Source: Kingdonia uniflora (taxonomy: Eukaryota; Streptophyta; Magnoliopsida; Ranunculales; Circaeasteraceae). Taken from it: DNA of 64,000 nt. Both the position numbers and the translations under genes were made by a program. The DNA lies in the NCBI GenBank assembly GCA_014058105.1, contig JACGCM010001161.1:2232001-2296000 (forward strand), written 5' to 3'. Positions 1 through 11,812 of the stretch are shown here, piece by piece (position 1 is the stretch's first letter; each line of letters opens with the position of its first letter). The notes below the pieces were generated by a model. The model had not been told where the DNA came from. It saw only the letters and a list, made by a program, of their open reading frames with translations, and ran no database searches.

Positions 1-61
1 TTTTTTTTGAAATATCCCGAAAATACCCCTGATTAATACATATGTAAATACAAATTTACGC

Positions 62-1099
62 TAAGAGCATCTCCAACAACACGGATTGTATGGTGTTCAT
101 TATACTCACCTCATACACCTATTAGAAACTTGGAGAGTGGTATGTGCATACTACTTTTGTAAGTCCCCTAAGAGCATCTCCAACAGAAGAGTATGTTGTT
201 AAGGTTTTCTCATACTTTTGCAAAAACCTCTTCCAACAGGAGTATGAGGTTCAGCATACTCACCCCCCATACCCCTCCGAAGTATGCGAATCCAGAACTT
301 GGAGAGTGGTATGCACATACTACTTTTGTGGGTCTCCCACAACTATTTATTCTCATCCTTTCTTTTTTCTCACTAATAAAATAATATCGTGCTTCCCAAT
401 TTTTAATAAAAATCTCATTTCTCATAAAATAGCATTGTGGGTCCCAATTTTAATATAAAAATTGAATTTAGAGATATATCTATTGGAGCAAAGTGGTATG
501 TTATTCCAAATACTAGTATCCAAAACCAGAATAGCATACCGTCTCTGTTGGAGATGCTCTAACAAATATTTATTTTCTTATTTACTTTTTTTCTCTCACA
601 TAAAAAAAGAACATTGTAGGTCTCAATTTTAATGGAGAGAATCGATTGGAGTAAAGTGGTATGCTATTCGATCCAAAATCGGAATATTATACATGCTCAT
701 CTCCAACAGAAGAGTATGTTGTTCCGGTTTACCATACCGGTATTCTAGAATCGCATATTGTTTTAGTCCAACAGTAAATTACGTTTTTTTTTTCTTGGGC
801 GCTGAACAGTTCAGTGTCTAGTCTATTAATTATTATTTTTCCCCTTGGACAGCTGTATTAAAAAAAATGTTGGGCGCTGAACGGTTCAACGCCTAGACAA
901 CTGTATTAAAAAAAGTTGTTTGGCGTTGAACGGTTCAACGCTTAGGCGGTATGCGCATACTCTTCGCTAAGTTCAGTTTTCGCATACTTTGGAGGGGTAT
1001 GGGGGTGAGTATGCTGAACACCATACCCCTGTTGGATATGTTTTTTGTAAGAGTATGAGAAAACCTTAACAGCATACCACTCTGTTGGAGATGCTGTAA
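62..1099. mobile_element. Nested Tourist/Harbinger-like TIR elements (MITEs)
   Basis: The terminal inverted repeat GAGCATCTCCAACAG begins at 65 (last base diverged) and at 172. Its complement ends at 559 and, with one terminal mismatch, at 1096. Each end is flanked by TAA (62-64, 169-171, 560-562, 1097-1099), so 172-559 is a complete element with a TAA target duplication and 65-1096 is a larger outer element. A further degraded TIR lies near 694-709. About 150 bp inside the outer element (roughly 172-300) is repeated in inverted orientation at 950-1096, so the subterminal regions are long inverted repeats. A 3-bp TAA/TTA duplication with short TIRs is typical of PIF/Harbinger-derived Tourist MITEs. 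No transposase is encoded, so the elements are non-autonomous. The family assignment is inferred from TIR and TSD only. Confidence 0.8.
797..941. repeat. Three palindromic GCGYTGAAC-GTTCARCGC units
   Basis: Three related units lie at 797-818, 873-893 and 923-941. The last, GCGTTGAACGGTTCAACGC, is a perfect 9+1+9 palindrome. The units are joined by A-rich spacers containing agctgtattaaaaa-like text, so they look like a decayed tandem array inside the outer MITE. No function can be read from them. Confidence 0.7.
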
Positions 1100-2877
1100 C
1101 AGTTCATTTAATTGTAATTTAGAAAGACGGAAATGCCCTTTATTTACATGATATTGTTTTATGATTTAAGTGGTTTTTGTGATTGGAATTACTCTTTTGG
1201 AGTTGGATGGGATGGAATGGAATTAGGACAGCATTAAGGCTGGTGAGATCACATGGATAAAAAGGAGGGGTCGTAGCGACGTGTTATGTAATGTAATGGT
1301 AGTTTAGTCAATTAGAAAAGAAAAAAAAGGGTTTAAAACATTATTTGGTTGATGCATTGTTTATGTGGTCATGACATGAGTTTGCAATTGTGAGATCACG
1401 TGGATAGTTGTTAGTGGAACGTGTGTCCCTCTTTTTAGTTTTTAAAAATCATTCAAGAATTCCAAATTGGATCGGGTATGAGTATAGGTCGTGACTCCCA
1501 AACTCATGATTATGAATAAAAATTGGTAATCAAATGACAGTAGAGAGTGTTTTTTACGATAAGCAGAGTTAAAAATAAAAGATATTTCAGCTGGAATATC
1601 ATCAGAAACTCGCTACCACCATGTGAACAGGACTAACGTTGTTGCTAAGTGTTTCCTCTCTAGCACCACCCTGAGAATGTGTCTCTATCTAAAAGAAAAT
1701 ATATAAAGTTTGTTGGGATCAAATAAATGCAACTTTTGCTCAAATATTACAGCCTTATTTTGATAAATAAAATGTGGGTGATGAAGGACATGATAGTAAT
1801 TATGCACTCGCGTCGTAACCTAAACAGGTCCCACTGTTTTTGCTCTTTAGCTTTAATCGGAGAAGGACAAAGACAGGGAAAGGATACACATGCAGGAGTG
1901 AGAGGAGAAGGGGCTATCATGCATGAAGATGCCACCAGATAGATAAGTGCTAGATTAATATTTAAGATATCTGAAAGCTACATTTTGGCAAGACTTCAGC
2001 TCAAAATGTCACTAATTTTTTATAAATATCACCGATAACATCCGTAATTATCGCAGGTACCCCTAAATGTGTCGCCTGATAATAGGACATTTTGGATGTT
2101 CTGCGTTAAAAATGCAAAGAAAATGTTAACCATGTTGTCAGCATCCAGGTATTTACGGTATCCTGAATATGCCTTTTTCTTTTCTTTTCTTTTTTGTAAA
2201 AGGTTGCTATGCCAAATTGATGATTTGAACCATAATGTTTTGTGATACCATGAGTTGCTTAAACATAAATGTTCCATAAGAAATACATTTATTCGTAACA
2301 TTTATGTGTAAGTAACACAAATACCATACAATGGCTGAAGGCTAAGGGGACCATTTGCAATGGTGTTGTAGGTAGAGAGATAGTGTTATTACAAAATATC
2401 AAAACTAGGAGATAACCCTAGCAAGCATTCTCTTTTATTAACTGACAAATTGGAAGAAATAAAACAGGTAGAGAGTTTTTGTAAAGTCACACTCAAATAT
2501 GGCCATAGTGGGGCAATTTTGTATCATTAATGTGCATGCGTTTACCTCTACTTATTGTATGTACAAGTTGGTACAAAATTTCCAAATATAAGCACCACTT
2601 TCCTTATTGCTTGCAAACATATTTCACACAGAGTTCATTAACTTGGCCCATTATTTTATACTCTAATTCTCTTTTACACAGTTATTATGATTCAGAGTTC
2701 CCTCTGGCCTTTTGATTCATTGAGTTTATGCTTCAATGTTGTGGTGGAAACCCACTACTTTTTACGGGCACCAACTTGGTGTTTATCTTTTTCATGATTA
2801 GAGCAACATTGCTTACCAACAATGTTGTTATTAACAACTTTACTTTAGAATCCATATCTTACCTACTTTAAACCAAT
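1100..2877. other. Intergenic, no gene recognised
   Basis: AT-rich sequence with only short chance reading frames. The 62-90 residue frames at 1727-1942 and 2029-2301 have no recognisable domain and compete with frames on the opposite strand. No RNA gene or repeat was recognised. Confidence 0.6.
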
Positions 2878-3060
2878 GGGGGGTTGGTGTAGCGGTCTGG
2901 GACCATGCCTCAAGAAGCAGATGTCCTCCTGGAATCGACTCACCATCAACGAGGTCACCTCACCTGTGTACATGGATTTCATGTTCCACATGGATTAGAC
3001 ATGTAAATGGTGATAAATTATGAACCCAGATCGCCTTGGCTAACAGAAAAACAGCATTCA
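2878..3060 (+). mobile_element. tRNA-derived SINE-like sequence (candidate)
   Basis: The stretch starts GGGGTTGGTGTAGCGG, which fits a Pol III A box (TGGTGTAGCGG, about 2885-2895). It is followed about 45 nt later by GGAATCGACTC, a degraded B box. This order and the GC-rich head are typical of plant tRNA-derived SINEs. No clear A-tail or target duplication was found, so the right end is a guess. Confidence 0.45.
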
Positions 3061-5359
3061 CGTGTTATTTTGGGCTAGCAGTATTAGACGGTATCTCTAA
3101 TAACAAAAACAACAATACTAGAATGACCAAACCAACTGGCCGTGTAACATATTGCGAGCATAGGGGTCCCAATTATCACCAATATATTAATAGAAATGTC
3201 ACAAAAATCCAATGCTGTCCAATACATCAGGGACAATTATTCAAACAATTAGGATTCGAATTCAAATTATTCTTGCTTTTCATTTTCAACTCAATTTCCT
3301 AAACACAATCCACTACGGTGATCATGAAATCTGTGATTATAAATTTGTTCCCACTAAAACACTATTTGGATGCATTTGATACATGTAGACATCATAAAGG
3401 ACAACAATCTTCCTTCATGTTTTTTACCCAAACTCCAAAATCCAAATTTGGGAAAAGAAATCCACCATCTTATATAATATAATTGCGCTTAGAGGGAGGG
3501 CCAGTGCGCTCGATAATTACAGCTAGGGCATAAAATTGGTCCCAGAATAAGGCATATGCATACATCTAGAATGAATGGAGCTAGGTTTAGAATCACATTC
3601 CAGGATATTGAAATCAAACTCATTATAACGTCAAATTGAAACCTTGTCAATAGTAAGTTAGTAACAACTTTAGTCTTAAATGCATATTTACGAGTTGAAT
3701 AGTAGGTCGATGGAGACTATTCGAGTTGAAGAGTAGATCTATATACATACAAATTTCAGATATTCACAGTCCACAAATGCCAACAAGCTCTTAACAAGAA
3801 GACCACCAGGTACCACCATGCATTATTCACATTCGAAGTGGTCCTATAGTTTAGGTGGAAGGCCTGGATCGATTTTTTCTATCTTTTTTCGATATACGGG
3901 GCGTGGGTCTACATGGTTACCTTACTGGATGGGATACATAAAAGTAGGAAAGGAACCACTTACATAAAAGTGGAATCACACTTCTAGGGAATTGAGGATG
4001 AGGGCCAACTTCTCTAAAGCTTTCCCACCCTGTAATTATTCGAGTATAACGGAGACTCTCGCGAGAGATTTGTCGGTGGGTAGTGATGTATTGTCTATGA
4101 TTCTTTAGCCTCTAAAGTTAGAGAAATAAAATACATATTATTAATCTAGATTCTTTGTGATACTAATTGGAGTTTAATGATCGTGGTGGAAAAACCACTA
4201 GGGAGCTCAATGTATTGGGTTACTTGGGTCGAATGTAACTTGAATTGGCTAAACTCGAATAGATGGGTTCAATTCACTTCAACCCGAGTTTTTGTCAGGT
4301 TTCAGAATTGGACTTGTACACTATTTTCTGAAAACGCACTGGACTTATTATACTCGTGTGTTCAATGTTCTATGCTCAAATAATACTTGGGTCAGCTTGG
4401 GCTGGAGAGTGGATATCCCAAACTGATATAATCAAAATTAGACTATGGGTGCCACGCACAAAAACATGTATCAGCTGATTTTGTTAAGTATGTGAGGCTG
4501 ATATTTTGATTCCTACAAAATAGAAACATCAATAGCTAGGGAATGTTAAGTAAACAGGCTGCTACTGCTAGTTAAGAACACTGCAGGTTTGGGTACTCAC
4601 GCCCAAGGTCAAATTGGGCTCGAGTATAGTTCGATTTTATGCTAGAATATGGTTTTAGATATATAACTGGGAACAAGGTTTCTCAAACTAATCTCGCGGA
4701 ATGAGTGAAGTTTTTGACAAATTACATCCTAAATGCAGTGTTGTTATCTCTCAAGACATTTCGATTTTAGGTTAGCTAGAACTACAGTATCACTAGACAC
4801 CATTAGTACACTCAACTGGCGAATTCGAGTACATCAATTAATGTTTCATACATGCGACATCATAATATTTGTGCACGCAGATTTTCATTTAATTTTAAAC
4901 TGGAAACAAGCCTGCTCTAAAGCTAAGAACAAATCTAAATTTCCTTGTTCTTAATCTGATTTATTATGTGAAGACAACTTAAAAACTGAAACTTGCGTTT
5001 TCATACGTTTTATGGTCCACTATTTCAGTTTGCATACGCATGCTCTGGAAAAAGATGTCATATGGTCCACCTCCACCATTTCAGTTTAGATATCGAAGCA
5101 TTTTCCAAAAAAAAGAAGTTTGCTTTCGTTCGAGTAAAACATGTTTCTAACTGACCACCTTTTTGCCAATTTTATCCGGAGAGTCCACTGTCTCTGTTTT
5201 TGACATCTTCTAACTTTGGTTCGCTGCAAGTACGATGCATTTGCATTGCAATAAAAGTCGGGGGATTTTTTTTAATAAAGACAGGAATGCAATGCAATGC
5301 GAGTGAAACTAATTGTAGATAAATGTTTATGTTTGGTTAGGTGCATTGTTATGATAAAT
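3061..5359. other. Intergenic, no gene recognised
   Basis: AT-rich, with no frame longer than about 90 residues and no recognisable protein family. Nothing else is supported here. Confidence 0.6.
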
Positions 5360-5876
5360 CAGATGATAGTTTTTAATGTAGATGGTTGTTGCTCCATGGA
5401 TAGAAAAACTTTGGGAAGTATCTTTAGACTTCCTAATGGGATTCCTATTGTATCCTTCAAGAGACTTCATTAATCTCCATCTTTAAATACTTCACAAAAT
5501 CTATATGTGAAGTATTTAGAGTTGCTGATAGATTGGGCTTCAAGAGTTTGTGCTTAGTCTGATTCAGAATTTGCAGTAAAGGTTTCAAATGATGATTACA
5601 AGCAGGTCATGTGTCACTGATTTAAGGGATGCTAAGGATATAATCTCAAGTATGGATGAATGCCTGAATTTAAAAAAAGAAAGAGAAGGGAATAAGCCAG
5701 ACTACATCACCTCAGAGATGGAGATTAATGAAGATTATGTCTTCTTCCCTTGTAAATATATGTATAGCAGATATCAACTTCAATTGATATCCTATGATGT
5801 AATTTTTGTATAGTTAATAAATTTCGGGTGGGGGTCTGCCTTAACCCCAACTTCCTCTTCAAAATAAAAATAAAAA
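5360..5876 (+). pseudogene. Decayed LINE 3' end (RNase H-like region and A-rich tail)
   Basis: One frame near 5374 reads FNVDGCCSMDRKTLGSIFRL, resembling the start of the RNase H-like (RVT_3) domain that ends many plant L1-type ORF2 proteins (NVDG motif). About 120 nt on, another frame reads LLIDWASRVCA then a stop then SDSEFAVKV, matching the second half of the domain (SDS acidic motif). Frames change and stops occur, so it is dead. The region ends in an A-rich caaaataaaaataaaaa tail at 5859-5875, as expected of a LINE 3' end. No target duplication was identified. Confidence 0.5.
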
Positions 5877-5920
5877 TGCATTGCTATGCATATGCATATG
5901 CAAATGCAAATGCAAATGAT
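5877..5920. repeat. Short tandem repeat (TGCATA / TGCAAA)
   Basis: Hexamer-like runs TGCATATGCATA followed by repeated ATGCAA units lie directly after the A-rich tail at 5859-5875. Simple sequence repeat, no coding potential. Confidence 0.75.
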
Positions 5921-6094
5921 AACTGCATTTTTTTATCTCTTAAAAGGCCATTATTTTTTTTCCTATTTTCTCTCCAAGTAGAAAGCCTAAATGCAAACTT
6001 TTAGAGATTTTTCACTGCAACCAAATGGAAGCAAAAAGAGAAGTTTTTGCATGGAAATAAATGTAATTTGTGTTGGATAATAATAAATACTACT

Positions 6095-7828
6095 TGTAGG
6101 TGAACCTTGTTCATATCCTATTACTCATGAAATCTTATTTAAGTACATGATTTCCAACTATTACTTGTGGTTCATAGTATATAGCGCAATGAAGTACACG
6201 ATTCTCAATCATTACTTGCAAGTGGACCTTGTTCATGGCTTTATACTTATGAAATCCTATTCAGCATTAAATCCCAATTTTACCCCGTAAAATGGTGATT
6301 TTAACCTTAAAGTGTGTTTTAATAGAGTCTTAGCCAAAACAGCTATTGAAAACCACTAGATGTTGCCATTCTTATTATAACAACTAGGGTGTCCTAATCC
6401 CTAAAGTTCTATAAGGTTGGTATATTCTAGCCAAATGACCAATTTGCTAAGAATATGAGGGGTATTAGATGTTTAGCTGACAAGTGGTCCTACCTCGAAG
6501 TCTACTGGGTTCACAAGATAGGTAGATTATGCATGTCTTTGAACTAACATTCTAAGGTACTATAAGTTGCCATCAGTGCTTATATACATCTAAATGTTCT
6601 CATGTAACATCTAATTGCACCCATATACGTAATATTGGTTCCTCAAACATCAAGTTTTTAGAAATAAGACTAAGTCAATTCCCAATTGAGCTCTAATTAT
6701 TTGTCCTTGATAATTAATTGTGATTTAGATATAACTCTTAGTCGTATTTTAAATTAGTCTTGGTTTCATATTATCTGTGATATTAGATCATGATAATTAG
6801 TATCCTAGGGACATACCATTAATATCTTATTAGATATCGTAAGATACTTAAATATGTACTTATATCCTATATAAGTGAGTCAATTTTTCTATACGAGGCA
6901 CCTATTCCAAAAAAAATTTAAAAAAATTTTGCATAAAAAAAAATTAAAAATGGGTCCTCCATGGGGTAGGTCTAGTTAATAGGAATTTGTTTTACTCAAT
7001 TTAACCTAAAATTAAGCTCTATAGAGTTAATTTAATGTTTGAACCGGTCCTGGACCGGTCTGGGTCAAGGCCTGGATCGGGTTAACTGGTCTGGACCGGT
7101 TTGACCAAGTCAAACCTTTACCATGTGTCCCTATAGTTGACTGCCACGTGTCATGCCCATGACATGCAACTGTGAGCCACACGTCATGCCCTTAACATGC
7201 CACTATATGTGCCACATGGCATGCCCTTGGCATGCTATTGTATGCGCCTCATGGCATTGCCTTGGCATGTTACTGTGTGGCATATGGCATGCTCATGGCA
7301 TACCATGTGTCCTTGACATATGTCACTACTACGTCAACAAGGTGGGTTCCACTGCCACCTATCACATATATATATTAAAATAATTTATTTATTTTAAATA
7401 ATTAAACAAATATAAAAAATAATTATTTATTTATGACGTCATCATGACCAAAAAACACCGTTTTGGGTTGTGAACTGCCTAGTTTCAATGCCAATTTCCC
7501 AGCGATTAGGATATCTACCTGAGACGTGCATATACCGTTGAAATCCTTGTGGAATAGGCTACGCAACGAAATTGATTGTGCATCAATCCGAAGTCCACAA
7601 CGATCGCTATTTTGGTTTGAAAACAACTATTTCACAAGGGTTAAAAATCACCACAAAAAAAAAACTTTTTAATTCGAAAAAATTATATAATCATACTCCA
7701 AATCATATCTAGATATCCTATATCATAGATCAAATAAAATTTATATAAAAATTTAAAAATAGTTAAAAATACCTCTTCGCAACGAAAACAAATCCAGAAA
7801 ACGCTGATTCTGGGAGTTATTTCCCCCT
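6095..7828. repeat. 1.7-kb direct repeat, left copy
   Basis: This segment is repeated in the same orientation at 11741-13453, with common blocks along its whole length and an identical end agttatttccccc. It contains a GC-richer block (about 7148-7310) of imperfect tccacatggcatgcc-like units. Size and arrangement suit a pair of long LTRs or a duplicated non-coding transposon, but clear TG/CA ends, PBS and PPT were not found. A 24-bp motif beginning TGTTGGATAATAATA sits just before it (6071-6094) and again just after it (7860-7883). Confidence 0.7.
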
Positions 7829-7859
7829 TCTGATCTACTAGCTCTTCATGTTGATAATG

Positions 7860-8130
7860 TGTTGGATAATAATAGATACTACTCTATCAGATAATAAAAA
7901 ACAATATTGAGAGAAGAGTAGGAATATCTTTATTGATGAAATAGTATCTCTCTGTATCCTCATAGTTTCTGTGTTGTTACGTAATACAAAAGAATAACCC
8001 AATATGAGGTTATCTATCTCTACTAAAATTCTCTCCATAAATCCTAAAGGCCTATGGGATTGTTAGGAGTCCTGTAGGACACCCCAACCTAGTTTGGTTC
8101 TCACCTTGAACTGGACCAACTCCTAATACT
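7860..8130 (-). mobile_element. LTR of a minus-strand copia element (3' LTR)
   Basis: The segment starts TGTTGGATAAT and is followed at 8131 by ctcccccgtgg, the complement of a purine-rich tract, where a minus-strand element should have its PPT. Copia RNase H coding sequence on the minus strand begins about 240 bp further right. The right end is TA rather than CA, so the terminus is mutated or slightly misplaced. No matching second LTR was seen on the far side. Confidence 0.5.
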
Positions 8131-9109
8131 CCCCCGTGGGGTGTTCCATACCAGGACGACTTACCTCATCAAAACCTCTACCTAGCAAAACCTCCTTGGG
8201 AAAAAGGTTGTTCAAGAAAAGAGTACAATCATATGCCCCGTATGGGTTGTGGACGCGTATACGTTGTCTCATCAAAACCTCTAGTCAGTAAAACCTCATA
8301 GAATAAAAATTGTACTATCAAGAAAAAGAGTACAACACGCATGTGTCTACGTCAGATTGGAACTACTCCCCCTAACGTTGATCTCCCCCGAGATCTATCT
8401 CCCTGAGATGTATCTCCGCGAGATATTGATAAATAAAATTTCTGCATACCGATTTCGCGTACCAACTTCTTGAACGTAAGTGGTGCAAGGTCTTTGTGAA
8501 TAGGTTTGCAAAGTTGTCTTCTGAAATATCTTGAATAACACCAATCTCATTCGCCTTATATAACTCATAAGGATGGAATGGTTTCGGTGAAATATGCTTC
8601 GTTCTGTCACCATTGATAAAATCGCCATTGACTTGAATGATTAAAGCGAAGTTGTCTTCATACATAGTCAATGTTTTATCGTGAATAGAACATGTCACAA
8701 TCTGTGATGTATCTTGGAACGCAACCATCATTTCCTGCTAGCTCATGAAGTGCAAGAATCTATTTGTGGCTCGATGATGTAGCTAACGCAATCTACTTCA
8801 TAAACACCTAATCCATTTGACAATGGTTTTTATGTGGGTCTGAGAAGTACTCTGTATCGGTTGCGTTTACCATTTTGAGTATAACAGACCCCAGTCTTTC
8901 ATACCGATTAAATACCTCAAAATGTGTTTGATCTCATACTAGTACCTTTGGGTAGGAACAAAACTATGGTAAGCCAAACAATTCACTACAAATGAGTCAT
9001 CGGGTCCAGTATACCCAACTAACTATAGCAAAACACCTCCTAGATATGGCGCCACGGCCCTAGGAGTTTCTCCCCCCATTAGGATGGTGAAAGATATCGT
9101 TGTCCACAC

Positions 9110-9640
9110 CTAATCCACAATACGATTGAGAAGCTCTAGTTAGCAGAAAAGTACGAAGAACACCAATTGGTTTGGAAAAAATAAGAGATTCGATTACTTA
9201 AAATAAAATAATTACACTGAAAAACTTAAAAATCCTAGGCTTCTTCCTCAGAACCCTTTCTAGATCTAACATAGAAAAAAAAACTTAAGTCCCCTTTATA
9301 TAGAGGGAACTAAAAATTACAAATAGAACGCATATCGAGGCAAAAACACGCCTCAGAAATACAACCACTGCCAAAGTCGTTCGAACGAAATAGGTAGTTG
9401 TTCAAACGACTTTACGCCTAACTGGTCTAAAACCCTAGAAAGTTGACAACTCGTTCGAACGGCATGACAACTCGTTCGAACAAAAATTTTATATGGGCCA
9501 AATTCCAGAGAGCATGACAAAGGTCGTTCGAACGACTCTCAACCTTGTTCGAACGACTTTTACTAAAACTTTAAACGTTCCTAGATCCTCCTAGATCAAC
9601 ACCTAAGTAATGACACGTAATAAATGACTTAACACCGTAT
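9110..9640. mobile_element. Insertion in the copia RT/RNase H region, rich in TTCGAA palindromes
   Basis: Copia similarity stops near 9110 and resumes near 9640, so about 0.5 kb is inserted. Within 9376-9557 lie five TTCGAA-centred palindromes and one variant; GTCGTTCGAACGAC at 9523-9536 is a perfect 14-bp palindrome. A TATA-like tatatagagg occurs near 9298. It could be a solo LTR of another copia element, since similar palindromes occur in the SIRE-like element at 21-31 kb. Exact ends and target duplication were not resolved. Confidence 0.45.
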
Positions 9641-10835
9641 GCTACATCCATACCGAAGTGTTAAATAACTCTTCCGATATATATTGTTTGGTGTACGAGT
9701 ATGCCACTACCAAGATGTTCGATCTGCAAATCGAGATAATACTTGAATTCCCAAAGTTTTTTATTTTGAATTCCTTCCCAAGGTATTCGGTGGCTCTCCC
9801 GATCTCCCCCGGAGGTCTAACGATATCCAAATCATTTAATACACTGTAATGATGACACTAAAGCTAATTTATGTGTTCTAAATAAGAACGCATAGACAGA
9901 TAAGGATATTTACAAAGTCCTCAACTTTAAAATACTCAGTCAAACCTTAATATACCACATGGGCCCTGATTGCTTCAACTCAACAATAACTTTTCCAGTT
10001 TTATTACTTACACACCTCGTATGTCATGCTTAATTGCTTCCAGAAGCTTATACCTCCCCAGGGGGCTTCATGTAGATATATGTATCTTATTTCCCATATA
10101 GATACGTGGTATTTACATCAGATGCATGTCTAGCTTATCCTCGACAATTTGACAGACTGATAAGTATCAAAACGTTATAGCGTCTATAACCGGGTAATAG
10201 GTCGCATTGTAATCGATGCCAGATCTCTTTAAGATTTCCTGGGCAACTAGTCTTGCCTTGATTAAATTATCTCTTCGAGTAAATTATATTTCTGTACCTT
10301 TCCCATTTATAACTGACAGGCTCAATGGTATCACTTTGCATTATGCTAGCAAGCTGAGCTCCGCTTGGATTTTAGATGCCCACTTTGGCCAATGTACAAC
10401 AACACATAGTCGTTTACAATAAGAAGTTTTGAATTCTCATCGAACACAACAGCGAATATGAATACCTTGTCGACAAATCTTTACTGAACGATCCTACATT
10501 GTGCTTATTCCAGACTTTTAATAGATTGAGATCTCCTTATTATCATACGTATGCGCCACACTGGGCCAGTCTCGTAATGCATCAACTAGTTGCGTAACTA
10601 TTATTGCCTCGTAGATGGGTGGTTCGATCCTCGATAAACCGACTACACCATTAGTCATAATTGTCCCATATTTTGCAGCTCCTCGGATCAAAATACTTTC
10701 TTTCAACGGTGCTCCGCACAAAGCGCGAGCCTCAGATTCGTTTGCGATACTAGTTCCCCCAAAACGTTCAGCTGTATAGGTGTATTACTTGCAGGTACAT
10801 ACACTTATGGTACTTCAATAGTGCCAATGAATGTA

Positions 10836-11047
10836 TCTTGGAAAACACTATCTTTGTCTCATCTTGATTCCTACACATAAGTTAGGTGACAATAAGGTTC
10901 AATAGATTAGAAATCTCCAATAGGTCACAAATGAATTGCCAGATACATTCATTGGCGACCTATTAGAGATTTCTAATCTATTGAAACTTATTGTCACCTA
11001 ACTTATGTATAGCGATTAAGATGAGATAACGACGGTATTTTCCAAGA
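10836..11047. repeat. Long near-perfect hairpin (about 90-nt arms)
   Basis: The left arm 10836-10926 is the reverse complement of 10957-11047. The inner 55 bp (10872-10926 against 10957-11011) differ at only about three positions; the outer part is less well matched. The 30-nt loop contains a small inner stem (AATGAAT with ATTCATT). It lies in the copia remnant between the integrase end and the RT linker, and does not read as conserved copia protein. Confidence 0.8.
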
Positions 11048-11464
11048 CCTCTTAGAAACATCCCAATATTAACTATCATATCTCCCCCCAATATTGGGAA
11101 TATCGTCTCATCAAAGTGATAATTATTTGCCCTGCAGTATATACAACGCCAGTAGGTTTCAAATATCTAGTGATAGATAAGAATCATTACCCACATAATA
11201 CCAGGCCGACATTGGGGGTCACATCTTCTTATATTGTGGTGTTATGATTTTTTGATGATTTGCTATGGGACTCATTGTTCTCAATAATAGTTTTTTTCTA
11301 GATTTTGCAATAGCAGATAGATTTTAATATCCATAGAGTCAAGTTTATTGATACCTGAAAAAGAAATTACAGTATGAGAGGTTCTCAATATTTTGAGTGT
11401 CCCCAACATCTATTATGCATGTAGGTCAATACCAGTAGTAATACTTGATAAACATTCCTTGCAT

Positions 11465-11812
11465 AAAGGCAATTCATAGTATTCAAGTTAATAATTCCCA
11501 ATCATTACTTGTAGGTGAACCTTATTCATATCCTATTACTCATAAAATTATATTTAAGTATATGATTTCTAATTATTACTAAAAGTAATTTATAGTATTC
11601 AAGTCAGTAATTTCCAATCATTAGTTGTAGGTAAACCTTGTTCATATCCTATTACTCATGAAATTCTATTTAAGTATATGATTTCCAATAATTACTAAAG
11701 GCAATTCATAGTATTCAAGTCAGTGACTCCCAATCATTACATGTACGTGAACCTTGTTCATATCCTATTACTCATGAAATCCTATTTAAGTACATGATTT
11801 CTAATCATTACT
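11465..11812. repeat. Three tandem units of 116 bp
   Basis: The block gtgaaccttgttcatatcct and its variants recur at 11515, 11631 and 11747, a constant 116-bp period. The units include the repeated phrases attcatagtattcaagtcag and tattactcatgaaat. The last unit runs into the right 1.7-kb repeat; the left copy at 6095 has only one unit. Confidence 0.85.

Larger units (their letters stand above)
8131..11300 (-). pseudogene. Decayed Ty1-copia pol (integrase end, RT, RNase H)
   Basis: Read on the minus strand, from right to left: DETIFPILGG-like text near 11090-11130, from the region after the integrase core; a linker at 10518-10800; reverse transcriptase start with KARLVAQ near 10260 and Y-PV-DAITF near 10180; RT text LGKEFKIKNFG near 9770; KHILRYLIGMKDW near 8900; and RNase H with GDRTKHISPK near 8560-8600 and a NFANLFTK segment near 8490. 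This is the usual copia order. The frame is broken by many stops and shifts and by an insertion at about 9110-9640. No gag is recognisable, so the copy is incomplete and inactive. Confidence 0.8.

Noticed and set aside
5589..5813. 74-residue frame as a small host gene
   Set aside because: It overlaps the decayed LINE RNase H and 3' end, and shows no domain.
7153..7383. Cys/His/Met-rich frame resembling a metal-binding protein
   Set aside because: It is translation of imperfect gcatgcc/catggc tandem units; the diverged copy at 12697-12936 shows no codon-type conservation.
9376..9557. CRISPR-like spaced palindromes
   Set aside because: Spacing is irregular, units vary, there are no Cas genes and the context is a plant transposon.
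10600..10640. ggttcgatcc as a tRNA T-loop
   Set aside because: No acceptor or anticodon arm fits around it and the text reads as copia protein on the minus strand.
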